Shown here: piece by piece, positions 51,776 to 60,735 of the stretch
Position numbering within the stretch: position 1 is the stretch's first letter
Layout of the letters: each line of letters opens with the position of its first letter
From: CAVRZR01 sp964354215
Lineage (GTDB): Bacteria > Actinomycetota > Coriobacteriia > Anaerosomatales > CAVRZR01
Assembly (NCBI GenBank): GCA_964354215.1
Contig: CAYGYT010000006.1
Span: 1 to 64,000 of the forward strand
Direction of reading: 5' to 3'
Length of the DNA: 64,000 nucleotides
Translations under genes and position numbers: made by a program
The notes under the pieces: model-generated
What the model was told of the DNA's origin: nothing
The model's input: the letters and a program-made list of their open reading frames with translations, nothing else
Databases searched by the model: none

Positions 51776-52319
51776 CGGTGGTGCCTCGCGCTCTCTGGGG
51801 GCTTGTTCTGCGGGGGACAGGAGAGCGTGCCTTGTTGTCACAGGATAGGCACCGGAGGGGGAAGGGCTACGCCGGGGTCCGCCAATGGCGGTGCGGACAT
51901 CGCCGGCGTGGGGGCCGAGGGCGAGACGCGCGTTGTTCCGTCGCCTCGGTCGAACTGCACCCTCGCCGTGCCGGTCGCAGTCTGGTTCGATGTGGGCTGC
52001 GATTCGCGATCCGGCTCGGCGATGGTGTGAGGCGCTACGCCAACGAGGGGGCGACCGCCGAGAGCGGCCGCAGGTGGGTAGGGTGCTGCGGCTGGTGCTA
52101 CGGTCAGAACTACTGCGACAGGCCTGCTCATCGGTGCTCCGACTCCCCTCGGATCTGGCGCTACACCCGCATCATCGGACCCCGCCGAGCGAGCATCAAG
52201 ACGCATGGGCGAAACGCCTGTGACTGCAGTCACATCGCGGTTCGCCGCAGCTGTCGAGTCGTGTTGTGCCCGGGGTGTCGCCGAGAAGGCGCGCGCGAGT
52301 TCTACTCATCGAAGAGCCG

Positions 52320-55300
52320 CTACGAGGCCCTCACGTAGTCAACGAACTTCGGCGTGAGGTGAGGGATCAACTGCGGCAGATACGTCGGCATGAGCGAGTC
52401 CATGGTCTGGGGAAGCAGGTCGGGCATAAGAGCGGCCATGTCCTCGGGCATCTCGCCGATGTAGTCCTCAACCTCTCGGACCATGTCCGGCATGACTTTG
52501 CCGAGGATGCCGGGCGCGAGGTAGGGGAACATGAGTGGCATCATCTTCTCCATCAGAGTGAGGCCGCCCGGAACGTGCTTCATCCCGCGCATCATCGTGT
52601 CCATGCCCAACGGCATCGCGTCCATCATCTGCGGGAAGATCCGGGTCATGAAGTCGGCCATGTTCTTTGGTTCGAGCAAGATGATGAACTTGTCGAAGTA
52701 GCCCCACATGTACATGGAGTACTCGGTCGTCTCGGGGATGTCGTAGCCGGCCGCCTGCGCGACCACTCGCGAGAGGTCGTCGATCTGAAGCCCGAGTTCG
52801 TTCTTGATGTTGGAGTCGCGTAGCTGCACCTGGCAGCAGGGACAGAGTGCGACAACGGTGTCAGCGCCAGCGTCGACTGCCTCCTGGAGGCGGTGGCCGC
52901 CGAGGACCGGGGCGACCTCTATCTCGCCGACAAGCGTGAGTACCGAGCCGCAGCACAGGCCTTCCTCGCGGTTGTGCTCCATCTCGACCATCTCGACGCC
53001 CGGAATCGCCTTGAGCATCTCGCGCGGGGGCTCGTAGTTGCCCTGGGCGCGACCCATGTGGCACGAGTCGTGGAACGTGATCGTCTTGCCCTCGAAGGGG
53101 TTCTCCGTGAGTTCGAGTCTGCCCTCTGCGAGCGCGGGCGCTACCAGTTCGGAGTAGTGCAGGACTTCGAAGTCGTACTCATCGCCACGCTCGGCCGCCA
53201 GGTTCGCGTAGAGCTCTTTCCAGACGAGGCCGCACGCCGGGCACGAGGTGACGATCGTCTTCGCGCCGCGCTTCCGGGCCTCGGCGACGTTGTGCTCGTA
53301 GATATCCTCGAAGAGGTCCCACTTGCCGGCGACCTTCATGGGGATGCCGCAGCAGGCCTCGTCCTTGCCCATGTAGCCCACCGAGTAGCCTGCGTCCTGC
53401 AGGAGCCTGATCGACGCTTCGGCGATGTCGGTCTCGACGAAGCTTGCCGTGCAGCCCGCGAAGTAGAGGATGTCGGCCTGCTCGGGGATCTTCTCGGCGA
53501 CGTCGGCAGGTACCCAGTCATCGCGATGCTCCGCTTTGCCCGCCCAGATGTTGCGCTCTCCTCGAAGCGATGCGGCCATCATCTCGAACGGCGGGAAGGT
53601 ACCGCGCTTCTCCTCGTTGATGAGCTTGCCGCGCATCTCCATCCAGTTGTGCTCGATGGGGAGCTGCAGCTGGCAGCGCGTGTTGCAGACCTCACACGTG
53701 GTGCAGACGAGCATGGTGTCGATGGCCTTACGGTCCCATTTCTCGCGCCCGGCCATGACCTCGCGCAGGTACGCGTACTTGCCGCGCGGCGACTGCGACT
53801 CCCAGCCGCGTCCGCTGTACTGCTCGCAGGTGGGCACGCAGTACCCGCATCGCGCACACGCGTAGGACATGAACGCGACGTCGCCGGGGATGCCGCGCAC
53901 TTCCTTCGAGAGGTCGCCCGGCCCGGCCGGCGGCTTCGCCGCGTTCGCTATGGGACGCACGACGGACTCGAAGGCCGTCGCCGAGCCCATGATGAAGTCG
54001 ATGAGTCCGCTGCCGAGCACCTTGCCCGGATTCAGCACCTCGCCGGGATCCACCTCACGCTTGAACTTCCTCAAGGCGGCAACACGCTCGGGACCGAGGA
54101 CGCTCTCGGCCTCGCGACGGAAGTACAGGCCGGTCGAGTACGCCGCGCCTCCGTGAGCCTTCGCGATCTTGATGACCGAGAGGGACAGCGCGAACGCAAG
54201 GTTGAAGTTGAACGAGCGCTCATCGTGCGGGATGAAGCCGAGAAGCACGACCTTGTCGCCCTTCCCGACCATGCCCTCGAGGATGAAGGGCTGCGAGATC
54301 TTCTCGTCGATCTCGGCGAGCACGGCGGGCATCTCGGCGAGCGGGACGATGACCTCGGTGGGAACGATGGACGGGCCGAGGCGCTTGAGCCGCATCGGTG
54401 CGGTCCGCTGCTCCCACTCGTGCTCCGCGGCCTCGGGACCGAGGTCGATTCCCTGACGCTCGGTCACGATGCGGGCGAGCGGGTCCTCGACCTGCCCGGC
54501 ACGCGACGCAGGATAGGCGATGACGGCCAGGTAGGCCTCGGGCAGTGTGGGCTCGTAGTGCAGGTGCGTCTCTTCGTATGGATGCCCATGCCGATGCGGC
54601 AGCTGCTTCTTGAGCTTGGTCGACTCCGGGTTCAGGAACGTGATGGACCAGATGGGCAGACCGGCCTCCGAAACGGCCTGCAGCGCGGCACCGAGCTTCG
54701 CCGCGTCGGGGAACGCGATTAGCCGGTGCACTTCGTCCTCGAGCGGGCGGACCTTGAAGGTGACTTCGGTGATGATGCCCGTGATGCCCTCCGCGTCCGC
54801 CACGAATGAGAGAAGCTCGTCGCCCGAGAAGACGCGAACCTCGCCCGTCGGTAGCACGACACGAGCTGAGACGACGTTCTCCTTGAAGGCACCATACTCG
54901 TAGCTGCCAAAGCCCGAGCCGCCCTGGGCAAGCCATCCGGCGACACTCGAACTCGGGTAGGACGACGGGTAGAGCCGGAGCGTCAGGCCCTTCTTCTGGA
55001 TCTGGCGGTCGATCCGTTCCCAGATCGCCGAGGGTTGTGTGGTCACGAGCAGCCGCTCGGTGTCTACGTCAACGACGTTCATCATTGCGCTCATGTCGAC
55101 GACCACAGCGTTCTTGGGAGGGAGTACGCCACCGTAGCCGGACGTAGCCCAAGCCCTCGGAACGAGCCTGAGGTTCTCCGTACGGGCGAGCTTCACGAGC
55201 TCCACGACTTCGGCCTCGGTGTGCGGTCGCACCACAGCGCCTGCGATGCCCGCGGAAACGAACGGCTTCACGAGCGACGGCATCGCTCCGATATCGAAGG

Positions 55301-55391
55301 AGTACATCTTGCGCTCGCGCTGGTCAGTTCGCAGCCGCTCGCTTCCAACGATCCGCGTGAGCTGCTCGACCGTACGCTCGGTGACTGGCAT
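52320..55391 (-). CDS. FAD-linked oxidoreductase fused to Fe-S and CCG (HdrD/GlpC-like) modules, with Met-rich tail
   Basis: A 1023-residue fusion starting at ATG 55391 with GGGAG upstream. Residues about 45-220 are an FAD_binding_4 domain (VVRPHTEAEVVELVKLAR, PSSYPSSSVAGWLAQGGSGFGSYEYGAF in order). A FAD-oxidase C-terminal domain follows to about 500 (REVDPGEVLNPGKVLG). Then come two 4Fe-4S motifs (CARCGYCVPTC; CTTCEVCNTRC) and two CCG domains (FAGCTASFVETD, EACCGIPM, TSCPACGLVWKEL; HDSCHMGR, GLCCGSV, ALCPCCQVQLRD). This is the layout of D-2-hydroxyacid (glycolate/lactate-type) dehydrogenases that donate to quinones or ferredoxin. The last about 130 residues are unusual, with about 22 Met and many MP/LP steps. 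The substrate is unknown. Confidence 0.9.
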   Translation of the reverse strand: MPVTERTVEQLTRIVGSERLRTDQRERKMYSFDIGAMPSLVKPFVSAGIAGAVVRPHTEAEVVELVKLARTENLRLVPRAWATSGYGGVLPPKNAVVVDMSAMMNVVDVDTERLLVTTQPSAIWERIDRQIQKKGLTLRLYPSSYPSSSVAGWLAQGGSGFGSYEYGAFKENVVSARVVLPTGEVRVFSGDELLSFVADAEGITGIITEVTFKVRPLEDEVHRLIAFPDAAKLGAALQAVSEAGLPIWSITFLNPESTKLKKQLPHRHGHPYEETHLHYEPTLPEAYLAVIAYPASRAGQVEDPLARIVTERQGIDLGPEAAEHEWEQRTAPMRLKRLGPSIVPTEVIVPLAEMPAVLAEIDEKISQPFILEGMVGKGDKVVLLGFIPHDERSFNFNLAFALSLSVIKIAKAHGGAAYSTGLYFRREAESVLGPERVAALRKFKREVDPGEVLNPGKVLGSGLIDFIMGSATAFESVVRPIANAAKPPAGPGDLSKEVRGIPGDVAFMSYACARCGYCVPTCEQYSGRGWESQSPRGKYAYLREVMAGREKWDRKAIDTMLVCTTCEVCNTRCQLQLPIEHNWMEMRGKLINEEKRGTFPPFEMMAASLRGERNIWAGKAEHRDDWVPADVAEKIPEQADILYFAGCTASFVETDIAEASIRLLQDAGYSVGYMGKDEACCGIPMKVAGKWDLFEDIYEHNVAEARKRGAKTIVTSCPACGLVWKELYANLAAERGDEYDFEVLHYSELVAPALAEGRLELTENPFEGKTITFHDSCHMGRAQGNYEPPREMLKAIPGVEMVEMEHNREEGLCCGSVLTLVGEIEVAPVLGGHRLQEAVDAGADTVVALCPCCQVQLRDSNIKNELGLQIDDLSRVVAQAAGYDIPETTEYSMYMWGYFDKFIILLEPKNMADFMTRIFPQMMDAMPLGMDTMMRGMKHVPGGLTLMEKMMPLMFPYLAPGILGKVMPDMVREVEDYIGEMPEDMAALMPDLLPQTMDSLMPTYLPQLIPHLTPKFVDYVRAS

Positions 55392-55451
55392 GTGAGGTCG
55401 CTCCCTTTCGGTGACTCCGCTCCGGGCGGTCCCGGCAGACACGATGCCCTG

Positions 55452-55495
55452 GGGGGTATTAACACTTCCTCAGGAAACATACCCCCACGGGTATG
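55452..55495. promoter_or_regulatory. CsoR-family-like operator upstream of the large oxidoreductase
   Basis: CATACCC (55478-55484) and GGGTATG (55489-55495) form a palindrome with a 4-base centre. A further GGGGGTAT half-site lies at 55452-55459, inverted relative to ATACCCCC at 55479-55486. ATACCC...GGGTAT boxes are the type bound by CsoR/CstR/RcnR-family repressors (copper, persulfide, nickel). The site is 61-104 bases upstream of the oxidoreductase start. No CsoR-type gene is in the window, so this is motif resemblance only. Confidence 0.45.
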
Positions 55496-55570
55496 CGCTG
55501 TCAATGGGGTGGCCTGTGAGTCCGGGGAGGATGCGAGCGGCCGAGAACCCGAGCGAATCGGACGCCGGCT

Positions 55571-56665
55571 CTAGGAAAGCGGGATGAAGAAGCCTACGCT
55601 CGCGCCGCCACCCTCGCGGTTCTCGGCGAACGCGCGACCACCGTGGTCTTCGACGATCCGGCGCGAGATAGCCAGGCCGATGCCGCTGCCGCCCGTCTGG
55701 CGAGCGCGGGCCGAGTCCGCCCGGTAGAAGCGCTCGAATACGAACGGCAGGTCCTCATCGGGGATGCCGTCTCCCGTGTCCGCGACCACTACCTTCGCCT
55801 GATCGTCAATGGTCTTGCACGTGACCGAGATCGTGCCGGCATCCGTGTGGCGGATGGCGTTGTCGAGGAGGTTGCGCAGCACCTGCCTCACGCGACCCTC
55901 GTCCCCCTCGACGATCACGGGACCCGTTGTGTCGCAGGCGACCTTCACGTCCTCACCTGCCCGCAGCTTCGCCGAGTCCGCTTCGGCACATGCGAGCGCG
56001 GACAGATCGATCTCAGCCATCTCGTAGCGGAGCGCGCCTGCGTCGGCAGCGGACAGCTCCTGGAGGTCGGACACCAGCCGGGAGAGATAGGTGGTGTCTT
56101 CGGCAAGCGACCGGATGCGCGCGGGATCGGCGACGAGAACGCCCTCGGCGATTCCCTCGATCTGCGCCCTCAGTGCCGCGATCGGGTTACGCAGCTCGTG
56201 CGCCACGTCTGCGACGAGCCGCTGACGCAGCACCTCGGCTTCCTCAAGCGAGGCAGCCATATCGTTGAACGCATCGCCCAGCCGTTCGACCTCTACCGAC
56301 CCGCTGATGTCCACGCGGTGGTCCAGATCACCCGACGCGAGCGCGTTCGCGGCGTCGGTCAGCCGATCGATCGGCCTCGTGAGGTAGTAGGCGACCGCAA
56401 GGGATGCGAGCGCGGCGAGGACGAACGCGATCAGCCCGCCGATGAGGATGCCACGGTTGAGAGCGTCCACGAACGTCTGCTCGGCGCCGCTCAACACGAT
56501 CTGGCGCCCCATCCCGCCGCCCATTCTTGGTTGTGGCAGCGAGGAGAGGTAGGTCTGGAACGCGCGGCCCGCCGTGCTTCTCGCGATGAGCCCCGCGATG
56601 CCAACCGACGCGAGCGCGACCGCGATCAGCGCGAGCGCGACTTCGAAGACCAGGCTACGTCTCAT
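55571..56665 (-). CDS. Sensor histidine kinase partner of the 56655 regulator
   Basis: A 364-residue membrane kinase from ATG 56665, which overlaps the regulator's stop. There are two helices (about 5-28 and 73-97), a short extracytoplasmic loop of about 45 residues (QPRMGGGMGRQIVL), HAMP, HisKA with LVADVAHELRNPIAAL, and HATPase_c with VLRNLLDNAIRHT, VADTGDGIPDEDL, FERFYR and GGSGIGLAISRRI. The very small external loop contains GGGMG, similar to the Gly/Met-rich tail of the secreted protein encoded just upstream at 57505, which might be what it senses. Confidence 0.92.
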   Translation of the reverse strand: MRRSLVFEVALALIAVALASVGIAGLIARSTAGRAFQTYLSSLPQPRMGGGMGRQIVLSGAEQTFVDALNRGILIGGLIAFVLAALASLAVAYYLTRPIDRLTDAANALASGDLDHRVDISGSVEVERLGDAFNDMAASLEEAEVLRQRLVADVAHELRNPIAALRAQIEGIAEGVLVADPARIRSLAEDTTYLSRLVSDLQELSAADAGALRYEMAEIDLSALACAEADSAKLRAGEDVKVACDTTGPVIVEGDEGRVRQVLRNLLDNAIRHTDAGTISVTCKTIDDQAKVVVADTGDGIPDEDLPFVFERFYRADSARARQTGGSGIGLAISRRIVEDHGGRAFAENREGGGASVGFFIPLS

Positions 56666-57410
56666 CGGGGGCCTCGTTGCCGGCCTCATCGCGCGCTTCC
56701 TCGCGGGCTTCCTCGCCGGCCTCCTCGCGATGCTCCAGCTTGTAGCCGACGCCCAGCACGGTTTGGACGTACGTGGGACGGCGAGGGTCGTCGCCGAGCT
56801 TGCGCCGGATGTTCTTAACGTGCGCGTCGATCGTTCGCTCGTATCCCTCGAACGCATCCCCCTGCGCGGCCTCCATCAGCTGCATCCGCGTGTATACGCG
56901 GCCCTGATGCGATGCGAGCGTTAGGAGTATGTCGAACTCGGTGCGGGTCATCTCGATGCGGGCATCCCCGGCGGTGACGAGTCTGGTCGTCGGGTCAATA
57001 CGAAGTGGGCCCACAACGACGGGCTTGCCCGCGGCGGTACTCGCGCGATTCGCTCGGCGAAGCACGGCCTTCACCCGCGCCACGACTTCCCGGGGACTGA
57101 AGGGCTTGGCGATGTAGTCGTCGGCACCCACCTCGAGCCCGATCAGCCGATCGACCTCGTCGACGCGAGCCGTGACCAGGATCACCGGCAGGTCGTGCTC
57201 GCGCTGAAAGCGGCGTGTGAGCTCGACGCCATCTACGCCCGGAAGCATCACGTCGAGCACGGCGAGGTCGGGAACGGACTTGTTCACCGCTTTGATCGCC
57301 GACTCGCCGTCGTACGCCGAGTCGACCTCAAAGCCCTCGCCTTCCAAGTAGGCTGTGAGCACCTCGACGATCTTGCGGTTGTCATCGACGACGAGGATCC
57401 TTCGCGGCAC
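56655..57410 (-). CDS. OmpR-family response regulator
   Basis: A 251-residue regulator starting at GTG 57410 with AGGAGGT upstream. The receiver has ILVVDDNRK, phospho-Asp in LAVLDVMLPGVDGVEL, Thr switch VILVTAR and Lys in YIAKPFSPRE. The winged helix has MTRTEFDILLTLAS, YERTIDAHVKNIRRKLG and VQTVLGVGYKLE. The C-terminus carries an extra Glu/Ala-rich tail (about 22 residues of EEAGEEAREEARDEAGN type), encoded by repetitive DNA overlapping the kinase start. Confidence 0.92.
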   Translation of the reverse strand: MPRRILVVDDNRKIVEVLTAYLEGEGFEVDSAYDGESAIKAVNKSVPDLAVLDVMLPGVDGVELTRRFQREHDLPVILVTARVDEVDRLIGLEVGADDYIAKPFSPREVVARVKAVLRRANRASTAAGKPVVVGPLRIDPTTRLVTAGDARIEMTRTEFDILLTLASHQGRVYTRMQLMEAAQGDAFEGYERTIDAHVKNIRRKLGDDPRRPTYVQTVLGVGYKLEHREEAGEEAREEARDEAGNEAPDET

Positions 57411-57461
57411 TGTCTACCTCCTGAATCATCCCCATCGTGCGACAACGATAGGAAATGAGAA

Positions 57462-57487
57462 AGGGGGCGGACTCGCGTCCACCCCCT
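57462..57487 (-). terminator. Terminator after the Cys/Gly-rich protein gene
   Basis: An 11-bp stem with one mismatch (57462-57472 with 57477-57487) and a TCGC loop, 17 bases after the stop of the gene at 57505. On the minus strand it is followed by TTCTCATTTCC, a modest T-rich run. It would partly separate this gene from the downstream regulator and kinase. Confidence 0.65.
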
Positions 57488-57504
57488 CAGGGAGTTACGT
57501 GGGA

Positions 57505-58074
57505 CTATTGCGTTGCCGTCGTGGTGCAGCCAGTGCAACCGGCACCAGCGCCGCCCATGCGACCGCGACCCATGCCGCCGCCGAAGCCGCCACCGCCGCC
57601 TGCCCCGCGACCACATGCACCGCTGCCACAGGCGCCGCTGCCGGCACCCGTACAGGCCGTGGCGGAGTTCACGCGCTCCATGAGACGAGTCGTCATGCGA
57701 GCGAGAGCAGCGTCAGCCTGCGCCTGGGTGATCTTGCCCTGCTTCACGAGGCCGGCGAGCATCGCCTTGCGTGCGGCGAGCGTATCAGCCACGACCTTGT
57801 CTGCCGACACGCCCTTCTCGCCAGCGATCGCGGCGAAGGACTTGCCCGCTGTCCGCCCTTCGCGGACCTCGGCGACCGGGGTGCCGGTCAGCTTCGCGAC
57901 CACGTCGGCGAGTGTGGCCTTCGCGGCCTGGACCGATGCGCCCAGCCGCAGCTGCGCTCCAACGGTCGCACTCGACGCCTTGGACGGCGCAGCCGTAGCG
58001 ATTCCGAACGACCCGAGAACCAAGCCGGCTGCAAGCGCGGCGATGACATACGTGGCCACCATGCGTTTGCTCAT
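57505..58074 (-). CDS. Secreted Cys/Gly/Met-rich protein (DUF2680-like repeat region)
   Basis: A 189-residue exported protein. ATG 58074 has AGGAGG six bases upstream. The signal peptide is MSKRMVATYV then a hydrophobic run ending FGIATAAPS. The middle (residues about 45-130) is helical, with FAAIAGEKGVSADKVVADTL and LVKQGKITQAQADAALARM, resembling DUF2680-type repeats of unknown role. The C-terminal about 50 residues are Gly-rich with five Cys and two Met in GAC/GCTGC/GGGMGRGRMGG patterns, suggesting metal binding. It lies between two two-component systems, a situation similar to CpxP/Spy-type envelope sensors. Confidence 0.8.
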   Translation of the reverse strand: MSKRMVATYVIAALAAGLVLGSFGIATAAPSKASSATVGAQLRLGASVQAAKATLADVVAKLTGTPVAEVREGRTAGKSFAAIAGEKGVSADKVVADTLAARKAMLAGLVKQGKITQAQADAALARMTTRLMERVNSATACTGAGSGACGSGACGRGAGGGGGFGGGMGRGRMGGAGAGCTGCTTTATQ

Positions 58075-58141
58075 GTCGTACCTCCTGTGCCTTCTCGGCA
58101 GGACGGTTCCTGCCTTCGTAAGCTCAGCTTGGCCTGCCAGT

Positions 58142-58163
58142 GTGAACGCGACGTGAACGCGCT
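58142..58163. promoter_or_regulatory. 11-bp-spaced direct repeats, candidate OmpR-family box
   Basis: GTGAACGCGAC (58142-58152) is followed directly by GTGAACGCGCT (58153-58163), matching at nine of eleven positions with one helical turn between copies. OmpR/PhoB-family regulators bind such tandem sites. It lies in the 213-base divergent space between the Cys-rich secreted protein (start 58074) and the regulator gene at 58288. Confidence 0.5.
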
Positions 58164-58287
58164 GCACGCGATAGATGAAGGCCGAGGGACCGCCAGCGCG
58201 TGCGCCGCCGCGGCTGCGATGCTGTGAGACAATGCCCGCCAGCGGTGCCGAGGGGCACTCAGGGGTTCGAGCCGCGAAGGGAAAGCA

Positions 58288-58986
<699 letters not shown>

Positions 58987-59931
58987 GTGGTCACGGGCTC
59001 GCTGCTCGTTCTAGGGGTCGGCCTCGCCGTCGGAGTGGTCGTGGGTCTCGTGGCGGCTCGGGCGCGTGAGCGAGCACGCGTGACTCGGCTGCGGGAAGGG
59101 ATGAGCGAGCTCGCCAAAGGCAATCTCGCCCACCGCGTGATCATGCCCGGGTCGGACGACCTGTCTCGCATGGCTCAGGACCTCAATCGGCTCGCCGACA
59201 CGATACAGGTCGAGCGAGAGGCAGCAGCCGCTGCCGACGAGGCCAGGCGCAGGTTCATCGCGAACGTCTCGCACGATCTCAGGACGCCCATCACCTCCAT
59301 CGCGGGCTATGTCGACGCGCTGCAGCGCGGGTTGGGAGACGAACCGGAGCGCTACCTCGCAGTCATCCGGGCGAAGGTGGACGAACTTGCCCAACTGACG
59401 GACGACCTGTTCTACTCGGCGAGGCTCGACGCCGGCGATCTGAAGCTCGACCTCATGCAACTCGATCTTGCCGAGGCCGTGCGCCGCTCGGTGCTCGGGT
59501 TCGAGCCCGAGATCGCGGCGCTGAACGCCCGCGTGGAACTGAACATCCCCGACAAGCGGTGTCTGGTCGCGGCGGATCCCTCGGCGGTCGCCCGGATCCT
59601 TTCCAACCTCATCTCCAACAGCGTGCGGCACGGCGAGTCGATGACGGCGTTCACCGTCGACATGACCGCGGAGGAGCGGAACTTCGTCGTCCGCCTGGTC
59701 AACGACGGTTCCAGCCTGCCGAGCGACATCGAGCGACTCTTCGAGCGTGGGGTCTCAGGCCCCGGCGGTGGAGCCGGCCTCGGTCTCTCGATAGCGCGCG
59801 AGCTGGCGGAGCGGATGGGAGCGAGAGTGACTGCCAGGAACACCGGCAAGGGTGGTGCTGCCTTCACCCTGGTCTTCCCGAGCCTCGCGACCCAGGCTCA
59901 GAACCGGATTCGCGAGTTCAGCCGATCGTAA
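58987..59931 (+). CDS. Histidine kinase with one membrane helix and no external sensor domain
   Basis: A 314-residue kinase starting at the GTG directly after the regulator stop. There is a single N-terminal helix (residues about 4-24), then HAMP (LREGMSELAKGNLAHRV), HisKA with FIANVSHDLRTPITSI, and HATPase_c with ILSNLISNSVRHGE. The G1 region reads VNDGSSLPSDIERLFERG, where the usual Asp is Asn, and the G2 is GGGAGLGLSIAREL. No extracytoplasmic domain exists, so it probably senses through the membrane or through the ABC exporter encoded next. Confidence 0.9.
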   Translation: MVTGSLLVLGVGLAVGVVVGLVAARARERARVTRLREGMSELAKGNLAHRVIMPGSDDLSRMAQDLNRLADTIQVEREAAAAADEARRRFIANVSHDLRTPITSIAGYVDALQRGLGDEPERYLAVIRAKVDELAQLTDDLFYSARLDAGDLKLDLMQLDLAEAVRRSVLGFEPEIAALNARVELNIPDKRCLVAADPSAVARILSNLISNSVRHGESMTAFTVDMTAEERNFVVRLVNDGSSLPSDIERLFERGVSGPGGGAGLGLSIARELAERMGARVTARNTGKGGAAFTLVFPSLATQAQNRIREFSRS

Positions 59932-59990
59932 GGATTGCGCAAAGAGGTCGTCAGCCTTCTGACCGACGATAGGCCGGGAGGTGGTGACGA

Positions 59991-60735
59991 GTGATGGACG
60001 CGAACCCAACCGCCGAGGTCGTCATCAGGACAGAGGGACTCATCAAGCACTTCGGCAAGGTGAAGGCGGTCGAGGGGCTGAACCTCACCGTCCGCCGAGG
60101 CGACATCTACGCATTCCTGGGACGCAACGGCGCGGGCAAGACCACGACGATTCGCATGATGCTTGCGCTCGCGAGGCCCACCGACGGCTACGTGGAGATC
60201 CTCGGCATCCGGATGAGGCCCAACGCAGTGCGCGCGTTCGAGCGGATCGGGTCGATGGTCGAGACGCCCGGCGCGTACAGCAACCTCACGGTGCGCGAGA
60301 ACCTCGAGATGCAGCGCAACCTGCTCGGGCTCCACCGGAACAGCTGGGTCGACGAGGTCATCGAGATGTGCGACCTCGGTCAGTACCTCGACCGGCAGGC
60401 CGGCAAGCTCTCCCTCGGCAACAAGCAGCGTNNNNNNNNNNNNNNNNNNNNNNNNNNNNNNNNNNNNNNNNNNNNNNNNNNNNNNNNNNNNNNNNNNNNN
60501 NNNNNNNNNNNNNNNNNNNNNNNNNNNNNNNGGCAACACCGTGCGGGTCTACGGCGATTTCGATCGGGGGACCGAGATCAACACGGCGCTCATCACGGCC
60601 GGTGTCGCGGTCGGCGGCATGCGCATGTCCGAGGAGAACCTCGAGGACCACTTCGTCAAGCTCACGGGCGGGTCGGACGTCACCGAACCCGTCGCGGCGG
60701 AAGAGAGCGGCCGACGGAGAGGGAGGCGGCGCTGA
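59991..60735 (+). CDS. ABC-2 type exporter ATPase, interrupted by an assembly gap
   Basis: GTG 59991 (or ATG 59994) follows GGGAGG. The N-terminal half has IKHFGKVKAVEGLNLTVRRGDIYAFLGRNGAGKTTTIRMML in order (Walker A), the Q-loop FERIGSMVETPGAYSNLTVRENL and the signature-like LSLGNKQR. Then come 100 N (60432-60531). After the gap only a C-terminal part is visible (VRVYGDFDRGTEINTALITAGV, SEENLEDHFVKLTGG). The Walker B, D-loop and switch-His region (about 110 residues in relatives) is missing. The frame after the N differs from the frame before, so the N-run is nominal. The stop overlaps the permease start. Confidence 0.88.
60432..60531. other. Assembly gap (100 N) inside the exporter ATPase gene
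   Basis: The flanks do not repeat each other, so unlike the gap at 49.4 kb this is real missing sequence. The frame shift across the gap and the absent Walker B region indicate a true missing length of roughly 300 or more bases rather than 100. Confidence 0.9.

Larger units (their letters stand above)
51313..52319. other. About 1 kb without a convincing gene
   Basis: Open frames here are short, Pro/Ala/Arg-rich and inconsistent between strands. The best is a minus-strand frame at 51838-52233 with a Pro-rich product, which I do not accept as a gene. The region does hold two strong inverted repeats (listed separately). It lies downstream of the large oxidoreductase gene and upstream of the CcmC-like gene, so it may be a long 3' untranslated region plus promoter, or decayed coding DNA. 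Confidence 0.55.

Noticed and set aside
51838..52233. 131-residue Pro/Ala-rich minus-strand frame, possible secreted protein
   Set aside because: No convincing signal peptide at the first Met, no ribosome site, no domain, and composition explained by local GC bias. Kept only as a possibility because a terminator-like hairpin lies beyond it.
51778..52338. Plus-strand frame with several Cys (CCGWCYGQNYC and later CPGC)
   Set aside because: Zinc-finger-like spacing is irregular, the rest is Arg-rich noise, and the 3' end runs into the oxidoreductase gene antisense.
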